Positions 1 to 6,702 of a stretch of DNA of 35,199 nucleotides are shown in pieces. Positions within the stretch are counted from its first letter, which is position 1; every line of letters begins with the position of its first letter. The stretch is from Thermoproteota archaeon (GTDB lineage Archaea; Korarchaeota; Korarchaeia; Korarchaeales; Korarchaeaceae), in NCBI GenBank assembly GCA_027491785.1, contig JAOZGJ010000005.1, positions 1 to 35,199 of the forward strand. Direction: 5' to 3'. The notes beneath the pieces are model-generated. The model had not been told where the DNA came from. It saw only the letters and a list, made by a program, of their open reading frames with translations, and did not search any database. A program made the translations under genes and the position numbers.

Positions 1-107
1 ATCTTGACGACTACATCAATGCTCTTCGTGGATGTTCCCAGAGATATGGTGAAGGGCTGGAGATACGGAAGCTCGACGGTATATATCTCTATCTTCTTGA
101 TGGGCAT
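1..107 (-). CDS. Enolase-superfamily (mandelate racemase/muconate-lactonizing type) enzyme, N-terminal fragment
   Basis: Only the first 35 codons lie in the window; the gene runs off the left edge. Reading leftward from ATG at 107 gives MPIKKIEIYTVELPYLQPF followed by TISLGT. This pattern (beta strand, E-x-Y-x-V-x-L-P-x-x-x-P-F) is typical of the N-terminal capping domain of muconate-lactonizing or dipeptide-epimerase type enzymes. The catalytic barrel is outside the window, so the substrate cannot be told. A GGGGGT Shine-Dalgarno-like run lies 7 nt ahead of the start and a TTTATC TATA-like element near 141-147. It is divergent from the radical SAM gene. The family call rests on about 35 residues. 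Confidence 0.6.
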   Translation of the reverse strand, partial: MPIKKIEIYTVELPYLQPFTISLGTSTKSIDVVVK

Positions 108-217
108 ATAATATACCCCCTCGCATAGGCTCCTAGTTAGAGATAAACTTGAAGGAAGATATGAGGGAGGGAAGAGAAAGGGAAACATTTAATCACCTTT
201 CATTCGCTCAGATATTG

Positions 218-1303
218 ATGGTCAAGAAGTGTCCAGATGGTAACCCTTACCACGTTATTGCCGAGCTTCAGGAACCTCTAGGAGATGGAAGGGTCCGATG
301 TCTGGCATGTCCTAGGAAGTGCGTAATCCCTCCTGGAATGTACGGGGTATGTAAGACGAAACTGAATGTTAATGGGACGCTGTGTGAGGTAAATTATGGA
401 AAGGTGAGCAGCATTGCTATGGATCCAATAGAGAAGAAGCCCTTCTTCCACTTCATGCCCGGCACCTATGCTTACAGTATAGGCACGGTTGGTTGCAATC
501 TATTCTGCGATCACTGTCAAAACTGGATGATAAGCCAATCCAATCCAGAGACTTTCCCTTATTTGAGAGATCTTCAGCCAGATGTTGCTGTTAAGGAGGC
601 TGTAGAACTTGGAGCTTCGAGTATAGCCTTCACTTACAATGAGCCCACTATAGTCAGCATGGAGTGGGTTGTAGAAGCAGCTAGAATAGCTAAAAGGCAT
701 GGAATCGCAACCTTGAGCGTCACTAATGGCTACTGGAGTGAAGAAGCTAGAGAAAGGCTCATTCCGTTGATAGATGCAGCTAACGTAGATGTAAAGGCAT
801 TCACAGATAACTTTTACAGGAAGGTAACTAAGACACCATTCCTTAAACCGGTACTAGATACTGTCATGGCCCTTAAGAGAGCCGGGAAGCATGTGGAAGT
901 TACCTACCTAATAATTCCCACACTTAACGATGAACCAGAAGAGATAAGAGCCTTCTCTAGATGGATTGTAGACGAAGTGGGAGACGATACTCCAGTTCAC
1001 TTCTCACGCTTTTATCCTCACTTTAGGATGAAACATTTACCTCCAACTCCGATAGAGACGGTAGAAAGGGCTATAAAGATAGCGAGAAGCGAGGGAGTTA
1101 AGTACGTATATTCAGGAAACGTACCGGGGGATCCTAATGAGAATACATACTGCCCTAGCTGCGGGGCTCTTTTGATAAAAAGATACGGTTTCGCAATAGA
1201 AAAGTGTAATCTCACGGAAGATAATAAGTGCCCTAGCTGTGGGGAGTCAATACCCATAGTGGGAAAATGTAAAGAAAGTAGAGAATGGCTAAGTTTTATT
1301 TAA
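218..1303 (+). CDS. amrS: AmmeMemoRadiSam system radical SAM enzyme
   Basis: This is a radical SAM protein of the AmmeMemoRadiSam group, related to pyruvate formate-lyase activating enzymes; the physiological substrate is not firmly established. The 4Fe-4S/SAM motif reads GCNLFCDHC (CxxxCxxC, Cys 93, 97 and 100 from this start). It is preceded by an N-terminal Cys region (CLACPRKC) and followed by the usual C-terminal zinc-ribbon-like tail with two CPSCG pairs. I chose ATG 218 because a TTTAAT box lies about 27 bp upstream, fitting leaderless transcription, and because family members have only a short run before the first Cys motif. In-frame TTG 149 or ATG 161 would add a charged 19-23 residue extension and could use a second TATA at 105-115. 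No Memo or AMMECR1 partner lies in the window. Confidence 0.88.
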   Translation: MVKKCPDGNPYHVIAELQEPLGDGRVRCLACPRKCVIPPGMYGVCKTKLNVNGTLCEVNYGKVSSIAMDPIEKKPFFHFMPGTYAYSIGTVGCNLFCDHCQNWMISQSNPETFPYLRDLQPDVAVKEAVELGASSIAFTYNEPTIVSMEWVVEAARIAKRHGIATLSVTNGYWSEEARERLIPLIDAANVDVKAFTDNFYRKVTKTPFLKPVLDTVMALKRAGKHVEVTYLIIPTLNDEPEEIRAFSRWIVDEVGDDTPVHFSRFYPHFRMKHLPPTPIETVERAIKIARSEGVKYVYSGNVPGDPNENTYCPSCGALLIKRYGFAIEKCNLTEDNKCPSCGESIPIVGKCKESREWLSFI

Positions 1304-1327
1304 ATAAATTAACCTTTCTTCAGCAAA

Positions 1328-1370
1328 CGGGGCCTTAGTGAACCGGATTGCCGGTGAGACCTTGGGAACA
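1328..1370 (+). ncRNA. Candidate kink-turn-containing hairpin RNA
   Basis: A GC-rich island (about 55 percent over 1321-1384) sits in an otherwise AT-rich gap. ACCGG (1342-1346) pairs with CCGGT (1351-1355) across loop ATTG. The stem is capped by possible tandem G-A/A-G pairs (G1340-A1357, A1341-G1356). An unpaired left-side run follows, then an outer stem 1328-1334/1358-1364 with one C-A mismatch. This resembles the kink-turns bound by L7Ae in archaeal guide RNAs, and an ACA lies at 1368-1370. No complete C/D boxes or clear pseudouridylation pocket were found, so it may equally be a processed 3' end of amrS mRNA. Confidence 0.2.
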
Positions 1371-1422
1371 TTCAACGAAGCTAGGTAATATACTGAAGAA
1401 ATTTTAGGATTCCCTTTTAATA

Positions 1423-1434
1423 GAAAATAAAAAG
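1423..1434 (-). terminator. T-rich termination tract of the DUF4349 gene
   Basis: On the minus strand this reads CTTTTTATTTTC, just past the stop codon at 1437. Archaeal RNA polymerase terminates on such T-rich runs without needing a hairpin. Confidence 0.4.
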
Positions 1435-1436
1435 AT

Positions 1437-2300
1437 TCAAGGTTCGGATTTACGACGACTTCTCACTAGGAGGTATACAGCTATCGCCATAACTGCTGGT
1501 ATAAAGAGGAAAGCCCCTCCAACAACTATAATATATATAGAGCCCATTAGAGCCCTGTATGCATCTCTCTCAATCCTACTAATGATATCTTCCTGCTGTG
1601 GCTTGACTCCTTCCCTATTCAACTCGAGTTGAATGGTAGAATAATCAACCCTCCTTTCCATTTCTTTTTTCATGGCTTCTAATCTCTCTATCTTCTCCCT
1701 TACCGCGGATAACCTACTTTCTATCTCAAGAATGTCATTTATTGTTACTGCTTTATTCAGTAAGTTAAGCAACCTTTCTTCCTCAGCCTCTGCATTCCTG
1801 AGCCTTGCATCAATGTCTATAATGCTATTCGTAAGATCGATAGTGCTGAGCTCTTCTCTCTCTAATTTCCCTAGAGACTTCAATGATGAGAGTGCTTCAT
1901 CTAATCGCTCTCTTGGAACTTTGAGGGTGATATATCCCCTATCATTTGATATGCTCGAAGATTGAACGTACCCTCCTAGCGATGTAGCTATGCTCGAGGC
2001 TCTCGCGGCTGCTGCCTTTACATCTTTAACCGTGAGAACTAAGTGGACTGTTACAGAGATGTCTCTACCCGGCGTTCCTATAACGATCTCATCCTTATAT
2101 TGAGATGGGATCGAAGATCCCCTACTTGGAACCTCTGATTTATCTAATTGCTGCATCATCGGCATGGTTGTAGCAGTTACAGTTGTTTTAGGGGTTAGAT
2201 AACTTCGGGGGGCTTCCTCGATGTTTGGATAATACAGATAACCAGCTAAAGCGAGAATAGCGAATAATACGACTATTAGCAAGATACTCTTCTTCAGCAT
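1437..2300 (-). CDS. DUF4349 family membrane-anchored coiled-coil protein
   Basis: A 287-residue protein with an N-terminal membrane anchor (residues about 5-23), a Thr/Ser/Pro linker, an extracytoplasmic alpha/beta region and a heptad-rich coiled coil (about 150-230). A second transmembrane helix (about 252-280) ends in a basic tail. The section around residues 75-235, including GGYVQSSS, TLKVPRERLDEAL and the segment RVDYSTIQLEL, matches the DUF4349 pattern. Members are envelope proteins of unknown function found in bacteria and archaea. A CTTTTAAC TATA-like box about 26 bp upstream of the ATG suggests a leaderless mRNA. A TTCGAAT inverted repeat lies just upstream of it. The cysteine-synthase-like gene is immediately upstream on the same strand but may be a separate transcript. 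Confidence 0.8.
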   Translation of the reverse strand: MLKKSILLIVVLFAILALAGYLYYPNIEEAPRSYLTPKTTVTATTMPMMQQLDKSEVPSRGSSIPSQYKDEIVIGTPGRDISVTVHLVLTVKDVKAAAARASSIATSLGGYVQSSSISNDRGYITLKVPRERLDEALSSLKSLGKLEREELSTIDLTNSIIDIDARLRNAEAEEERLLNLLNKAVTINDILEIESRLSAVREKIERLEAMKKEMERRVDYSTIQLELNREGVKPQQEDIISRIERDAYRALMGSIYIIVVGGAFLFIPAVMAIAVYLLVRSRRKSEP

Positions 2301-2342
2301 AAGCTTACATGGGATAGGAAGTTAAAAGCATACGAGAAAAGG

Positions 2343-2358
2343 TTCGAATGGATTCGAA
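2343..2358. promoter_or_regulatory. TTCGAAT inverted repeat upstream of the DUF4349 promoter
   Basis: TTCGAAT (2343-2349) and ATTCGAA (2352-2358) form a perfect 7-bp inverted repeat with a 2-nt spacer. Equivalently, two TTCGAA palindromes lie one helical turn (10 bp) apart. It sits about 15 bp upstream of the likely TATA box of the DUF4349 gene and abuts the stop codon of the upstream gene, a fitting place for a dimeric regulator. The regulator is unknown. Confidence 0.35.
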
Positions 2359-3225
2359 TTAGTCTAATAGCTTAGGATGGAAGAGCGCATGATCCGCCGC
2401 TATTGTAACCACAATTCCTCCATATTTCTTGCGGGCATATAGGGCCGCCTTGTAATGGGCACCAGAAGACATGCCTCCAAAGATCCCCTTACGAATTAGT
2501 TCAGAAGCCCAGCTCATTGCCTCGTGAGGACTTACCGCGTATACCTCATCTACCAGTGATAGGTTCAAGTTCTCGGGTATATCAAAAGCTCCGTAACCCT
2601 CTATATCGCCCTTAAATTCGCCAATTAGCCCGAACCTCTTTGCTAGAACTGAACCCTCTGGAGTTACTGCTATGATATGGGTGCCAAACTCTTTCTTCAG
2701 CCTCCTACCAACCCCCGTTATCGTCCCTCCCGTTCCTACTCCCATCACAAAAGTATCTACACGATTAACCTGGCTCATTATCTCATCAGCCATTGTTTCC
2801 TGACCTTTCGGGTTTGCTGGGTTTGAATCCTGTTCCAAGAAATATGCTCCCTTCTCTTCAGCTATTCTCCTCGCCACCGAGTGTATGCTCCTTGGATCAT
2901 CTGGCGGAACATCGGGACAGAGCACAACGTTACTCCCAAGCTTCCTCATGAGGGATATCTTAATGGGGCTCGTCTCCTCCTTAGCCGCTATATAGACGTC
3001 GAACCCCATTAATTTTCCATAGAGAGAAAGAGATACGCCTGTACTTCCACTAGTAGCTTCCACTATAGCCCCGCCTTTACCTTTCCTATCTATCAGGTCT
3101 AAAAGCATAGATATGGCCATCCTATCTTTATGGCTACCACCGGGGTTCAAGTATTCTAACTTGAAGTGAATACCATCTACCTCTACTATCGGGGTGTTCC
3201 CCACTCGCTCCCAGAGGCTAGGCAT
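2359..3225 (-). CDS. PLP-dependent cysteine synthase family protein
   Basis: A 288-residue fold-type II PLP enzyme, cytoplasmic, most like cysteine synthase (O-acetyl- or O-phosphoserine plus sulfide to cysteine). The PLP-binding lysine lies in GGSHKDRMA (about residue 33). The substrate loop reads EATSGSTGVSLS, the phosphate-binding glycine loop GVGTGGTITGVG, and the C-terminal part contains GGMSSGAHYKAA. It is slightly shorter than the usual ~300 residues and lacks any CBS extension. The ATG at 3225 leaves a short N-terminus (MPSLWERVGNTP) that matches the family start. Whether O-acetylserine, O-phosphoserine or another acceptor is used cannot be read from the sequence. Confidence 0.85.
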   Translation of the reverse strand: MPSLWERVGNTPIVEVDGIHFKLEYLNPGGSHKDRMAISMLLDLIDRKGKGGAIVEATSGSTGVSLSLYGKLMGFDVYIAAKEETSPIKISLMRKLGSNVVLCPDVPPDDPRSIHSVARRIAEEKGAYFLEQDSNPANPKGQETMADEIMSQVNRVDTFVMGVGTGGTITGVGRRLKKEFGTHIIAVTPEGSVLAKRFGLIGEFKGDIEGYGAFDIPENLNLSLVDEVYAVSPHEAMSWASELIRKGIFGGMSSGAHYKAALYARKKYGGIVVTIAADHALFHPKLLD

Positions 3226-3552
3226 GATAATCTAGGCTAAGAGTAGGAGAAAAATAAAAACATGGGTGAGGCAATTTGCATCTACTAAATTAGACGGAGG
3301 CTCGCGCGTGCGAAATATGGTGATGTGGACAGGGAAGAGGAAAACCAATTACGCAACTATGAATCACTGCACATCCCTCCTTTACCTGTGTTAGAAATTT
3401 AGATCGTAAGAGAGCATAATTTCCTCAAGGCCTTTTCCATATTCCCTCATTTCTCTCTAATTTCTGGGAAAAAGGACGATATTCTTAATACCTCTATATA
3501 ATCTTCGGTAAGTATCCTCGCAGCCTGCTATGGTAACTAGTCTAACACGAGT
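3226..3552. other. Gene-free stretch with no recognisable gene
   Basis: About 330 bp between two minus-strand genes. It holds an AT-rich promoter region for the downstream gene near 3258-3270 and a short GC-rich patch at 3294-3314 containing a 4-bp hairpin. I see no tRNA, no convincing guide RNA and no conserved reading frame. Confidence 0.5.
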
Positions 3553-3595
3553 GGAGGGAAGAAAAGAGAAAAAGAAAGAGAAGGGGGAGGGAGAA
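3553..3595 (-). terminator. Long polypyrimidine tract after the surface-protein gene
   Basis: The plus strand shows 43 consecutive purines, so the minus-strand transcript of the gene ending at 3608 runs into an unbroken C/U tract containing several T runs. Its position directly after the stop codon suits archaeal T-rich termination. The length of the strand asymmetry is unusual for this window. Confidence 0.45.
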
Positions 3596-3607
3596 TCAAG
3601 AAAGAAG

Positions 3608-5293
3608 CTAAGATGATCTATGTCTCCTTAGATAGAGTAGGGCAGCAAGTATAATTATAATTAAGAGAGGTATTGATACGAGAGCCGGATTGAAACCTCC
3701 TTCAATCTTCCTTGAGGTCGTTGTGTTTGTCATCGTCGTTAGAGAAGTTGTAGGAGTAGTTCCAGTCTTGACCTCTGTAGCGGTTTCTCTATGTTCAGAC
3801 GATGTTGTCTCGGTCTGATTGACTGGAATATGCTGAGCCTCCATAACTCTAACAGTTATGGTCAGGTTCCTTGAGAGGCCTCCTCCTTCAGCAACTAGGA
3901 CAAGCTTCTGTATTCCTATAGGAGAATTCTTATCTGTCTTTACCTTTACAGTCGATGCGAAGCTCGGTACTCCCTCTTCCGGATCGAATGAAACCTCCAT
4001 CCAATCAGGTGAGACCGATGATAAGTGAACTTTGGACCAGAACTTACCTCTCGGCACTAAACTGAGCTTGAGAGAGGCTTCGCCACCCTGCCTCACATCT
4101 AACTCAGTATGATCCGGCATCATGAGGAAGTAGTCCTTGAGAGGTCTAGTTACCTTCCTTATCTTTATACTGACTGAGACACCCGTTATATTCAGGTAAG
4201 AGGGATCGTATCCGCTAGCTGCAGGTACTAAATTGAGCTTGTAGACACCCGGCTTTGCATCCTCGCTGGAGCTCACGATTACCTTAAACATGGAGCCCAT
4301 TCCTTCGAAACCTTCCAGCTTTACATCAATTCCTTCTCCTCCTTCAAGTTCTGGATTAAGCGTTACATTACCTAGGAAACTTCCTTTGAGGGAGAGAGTG
4401 AATGAAGTTTTTTCGCTAGGAGATAGTACTAAAGGACCTAACTCCCTTGGGATCAGATAAATAGATGGCTTCTTGAACTTTATCATGAGAAGAGGGGTGT
4501 ACTCCGGCTTATTCTCTTTAGCCCATTCCTTGCTATAAAACTTCACGTAGTAACTATTTCTCTCCTCTATTATGTACTTTTTGAAGCCATTCCTGTATAT
4601 AGCCTGGCATTCACCTCCCATATCGCAGGTATCTACCTTTACTTCCTTGGATCCGGAGGATATCATCGGATCCGGGCCTATCAATATGCCGCAGTTTTCA
4701 ATTTCCCCTTTCAACACTCTTTTATAGTAATCCGTGACATTGAACCTGTAAAAACCTGCATTCCTTTGGAACTTACCTAAAGGCCCCCTATCCAATACAC
4801 TTAGTTCATGGGTCCCTCCTGACTCGCTCCACGTGCGAGATGCATTTCTAGAGATCCAAGTGACCTCATCCTCTTCGAAGCATTCCTTGAGACCATAGAT
4901 TACCACAGGTAGGTCACTGGCCGGTGAATAGATGTGGAGTTGTAAGATCGCATCAATCACCTCGGAACCAGGCGGTATCTGACTGAGGTTGAAATGGACT
5001 AGGATATTTCTTCTATCCTCAACCCTGTACTCTTGAGTGCACACAATTCCTTTTTTGTAATACCCTGCTCCAGGCACGAAGTCACAGTTATGCTGAGAGA
5101 AATATTTGGAGAAGCCTATGATTAGATAGTCCTCTAAGCCAGCTTTCCAGCCTGGTTCATCCTCTGCCACATACGAGTCCTCGGCAGCTGGTATCTGGAT
5201 GGATGCGTAATCGGGTTGGGCAGCAAGGGAGATCAATGGAATTGTTACTAAAAAAGCTAAAATGTAAATATATTTAACTGATCTATTGAACAA
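3608..5293 (-). CDS. Secreted, membrane-anchored DNRLRE-type surface protein
   Basis: A 561-residue surface protein. The N-terminus carries a signal peptide (about residues 7-25, cleavage near SLAAQ). Residues 30-275 look like a DNRLRE/carbohydrate-binding-like beta domain, with segments such as VHFNLSQIPPGSEV followed by AILQLHIYS, and VTWISRNASRTW. Two or more Ig-like repeats follow (about 280-480). A Thr/Ser-rich stalk (about 490-530), a transmembrane helix (about 537-556) and a basic tail RRHRSS anchor the protein. Many N-x-S/T sites suggest glycosylation. The start is TTG 5293. A TATA-like ATATTAA run lies about 30 bp upstream and palindrome TATTCGAATA (5303-5312) lies between the two. 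A paralogous architecture occurs at 30392-31996. Ligand and role are unknown; cell-surface or S-layer association is inferred. Confidence 0.75.
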   Translation of the reverse strand: MFNRSVKYIYILAFLVTIPLISLAAQPDYASIQIPAAEDSYVAEDEPGWKAGLEDYLIIGFSKYFSQHNCDFVPGAGYYKKGIVCTQEYRVEDRRNILVHFNLSQIPPGSEVIDAILQLHIYSPASDLPVVIYGLKECFEEDEVTWISRNASRTWSESGGTHELSVLDRGPLGKFQRNAGFYRFNVTDYYKRVLKGEIENCGILIGPDPMISSGSKEVKVDTCDMGGECQAIYRNGFKKYIIEERNSYYVKFYSKEWAKENKPEYTPLLMIKFKKPSIYLIPRELGPLVLSPSEKTSFTLSLKGSFLGNVTLNPELEGGEGIDVKLEGFEGMGSMFKVIVSSSEDAKPGVYKLNLVPAASGYDPSYLNITGVSVSIKIRKVTRPLKDYFLMMPDHTELDVRQGGEASLKLSLVPRGKFWSKVHLSSVSPDWMEVSFDPEEGVPSFASTVKVKTDKNSPIGIQKLVLVAEGGGLSRNLTITVRVMEAQHIPVNQTETTSSEHRETATEVKTGTTPTTSLTTMTNTTTSRKIEGGFNPALVSIPLLIIIILAALLYLRRHRSS

Positions 5294-5361
5294 TTTAGGC
5301 CCTATTCGAATAAGATCATTTTAATATTAACTTTTCCCTCTTGGTGATAATTAAGTAGTCC

Positions 5362-6012
5362 CTATTGGGCCTGTAGGGCGGATAGAGCGACAGAAATAGC
5401 TGCAACTTTAGATTCCCTGACTGTTTTACCTAACCCTATAATTATGATATCCCCATTCGATGGTCGGAGAGAATCCCTCAAAATCCTTTCATCCTCAGAA
5501 TGGTACTTCATCAGGGGCTCCATCGTTTCAGGAAACACGAGCGTGCCCTCCAACTGAACCAAGATTATCGCCCCCTCTCCTCCAGCTCTCACAGCTTCAT
5601 CTCTCATCTTTAATACGTTGATCTTACCTTCCAATCCCCTTAGAAGTATCGCGTAAGTCGCGCTATCGACCATCCTAAGCTTAAGCTCAGTTGGTCCTGA
5701 CATCACCTTTCTTATTTTTTTAACTGCCTCTTTCCCCTTTTCTGTCAAGGAGCATCCCTCTCTATCCACATCTATTAGTCCTATTTCCTTTAAACGTCTA
5801 ATTAAACTTCTAACGCTTCCCTCTCCGATTCCCATCAGGGATGAGAGTCTTTTCCTTCCTACAGACCCATCCTCTAGAATTAAAAGCATTAAGACAGCGT
5901 GAGCAAGGCTAAAGCTCGGTAAAGGGCCCGGTATCCTTTCTAGCGCCGATTTAAGCTCATCTAGGATCCTCAATTCAATCCGATAATTAACTGATATATT
6001 TATTAAATTCAT
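5362..6012 (-). CDS. DUF4443 winged-helix protein, putative transcriptional regulator
   Basis: About 216 residues. The first half is a winged helix-turn-helix, with recognition region SLMGIGEGSVRSLIRRLKEIGLIDVDREG and wing ending SLTEKGKEAV. The second half is an alpha/beta domain like the archaeal DUF4443 family, which may sense a ligand. I place the start at ATG 6012. Longer in-frame starts (6030, 6075) would run across the palindrome at 6014-6034 and into the divergent gene. With 6012 and 6045 as starts, the two genes share a 32-bp intergenic region almost filled by the palindrome, pointing to autoregulation and control of the neighbour. Effector unknown. Confidence 0.72.
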   Translation of the reverse strand: MNLINISVNYRIELRILDELKSALERIPGPLPSFSLAHAVLMLLILEDGSVGRKRLSSLMGIGEGSVRSLIRRLKEIGLIDVDREGCSLTEKGKEAVKKIRKVMSGPTELKLRMVDSATYAILLRGLEGKINVLKMRDEAVRAGGEGAIILVQLEGTLVFPETMEPLMKYHSEDERILRDSLRPSNGDIIIIGLGKTVRESKVAAISVALSALQAQ

Positions 6013-6013
6013 T

Positions 6014-6034
6014 ATGGATGGATAATCCATCCAT
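6014..6034. promoter_or_regulatory. Perfect 10-bp inverted repeat operator between divergent genes
   Basis: ATGGATGGAT (6014-6023) and ATCCATCCAT (6025-6034) form a perfect inverted repeat around a single A. It lies between the starts of the DUF4443 winged-helix gene and the DUF4430 gene. An AT-rich TATA-like stretch for the plus-strand gene is at about 5992-6007. It is a strong candidate operator for the adjacent regulator; no binding data can be seen. Confidence 0.5.
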
Positions 6035-6044
6035 GGTGATCCGC

Positions 6045-6485
6045 ATGAGAGAGAGCAGATGGAAGATCCTCTCACTTCTATTCCTAATATGGGCTGTAGC
6101 AGCTACGACCCTCTGGATTGCTCAGATAAATCAAGCTAAACCTGAGAGAGGTCAGGAAAATATTACAATCAATTTGGGATTTAAGTACAAGAATGGTACG
6201 ATTATATGGTATAACGATACGGAAGTAAAGGAAGGAAGCACGCTTCTAGATGCTACCGAATCTGTGGTAGATATCAACTATACGACATACCCATCCGGAT
6301 CTTTTGTGAATTCAATAAACGGCGTGGAGAACGAGAAGCCCTACTACTGGATGTGGTGGTATTGGTCTAGGTCTTCAGGATGGACGCTCGGCCCTGTAGC
6401 AGCTGATAAGTACGTGGTTTCCAATGGAGAAACTCTCCTATGGTACTATGAGAATACGAGCAGCTATCCACCGAGCAAACCTTGA
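6045..6485 (+). CDS. DUF4430 domain secreted/anchored protein
   Basis: About 146 residues from ATG 6045, which has GGTG exactly 6 nt upstream, the spacing seen at other genes here. In-frame ATG 6018 and 6033 overlap the operator palindrome and are less likely. An N-terminal hydrophobic helix (about residues 8-26) is a signal anchor. The rest is a DUF4430 domain, the fold shared with the C-terminal part of transcobalamin-like proteins. Visible hallmarks are NGTIIWYN, EGSTLLDATE, INGVEN and the aromatic WMWWYW segment, then a Pro-rich end. Ligand unknown; control by the divergent DUF4443 regulator is inferred. Confidence 0.75.
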   Translation: MRESRWKILSLLFLIWAVAATTLWIAQINQAKPERGQENITINLGFKYKNGTIIWYNDTEVKEGSTLLDATESVVDINYTTYPSGSFVNSINGVENEKPYYWMWWYWSRSSGWTLGPVAADKYVVSNGETLLWYYENTSSYPPSKP

Positions 6486-6501
6486 AGATTCACTAAAATT
6501 G

Positions 6502-6529
6502 ATTTCTGTCCTTTATTTCCCTATTTTTC
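6502..6529 (+). terminator. Pyrimidine/T-rich tract after the DUF4430 gene
   Basis: Starting 16 nt past the stop codon, four T-rich clusters (ATTTC, CTTTATTTCC, CTATTTTTC) follow each other, consistent with archaeal factor-independent termination. Confidence 0.4.
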
Positions 6530-6611
6530 GGGTATAACAGCTTTGTAAGGAGCTAAAAAGTCTTCTAACTAGTTTCTATAGATACCTGTTCTATGGGTTT
6601 CCAAAGCTCCC

Positions 6612-6702
6612 TTATATATCTTGGTAGGGCTACTAGCTTAACTTTTTAATTTGTATGGTTTGTAGTGAGGAGGTGCTATCTATGGGTGACCATCTTTGCT
6701 GA
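6612..6702 (+). promoter_or_regulatory. cysS promoter and leader with six-codon ORF ending in Cys
   Basis: A TTATATAT box (6612-6619) could place the mRNA start near 6640; a second AT-rich CTTTTTAAT lies at 6642-6650. The only full Shine-Dalgarno, GGAGGTG (6669-6675), is 6 nt ahead of ATG 6682. That ATG opens a tiny ORF encoding MGDHLC then TGA (6700-6702), in a different frame from cysS. The best in-frame start of CysRS, GTG 6686, lies inside this ORF with poorer spacing (10 nt). A Cys codon as the last sense codon suggests sensing of Cys-tRNA, but a simple start ambiguity or a sequence indel is also possible. Confidence 0.35.

Noticed and set aside
3299-3314. GC-rich CTCGCGCGTGCG patch as a structured RNA
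   Set aside because: Only a 4-bp stem can be drawn and there is no larger structure around it.
3316-3330. GGTGATGTG as a possible C box of a guide RNA
   Set aside because: No D box (CTGA) or second box pair at suitable distance.
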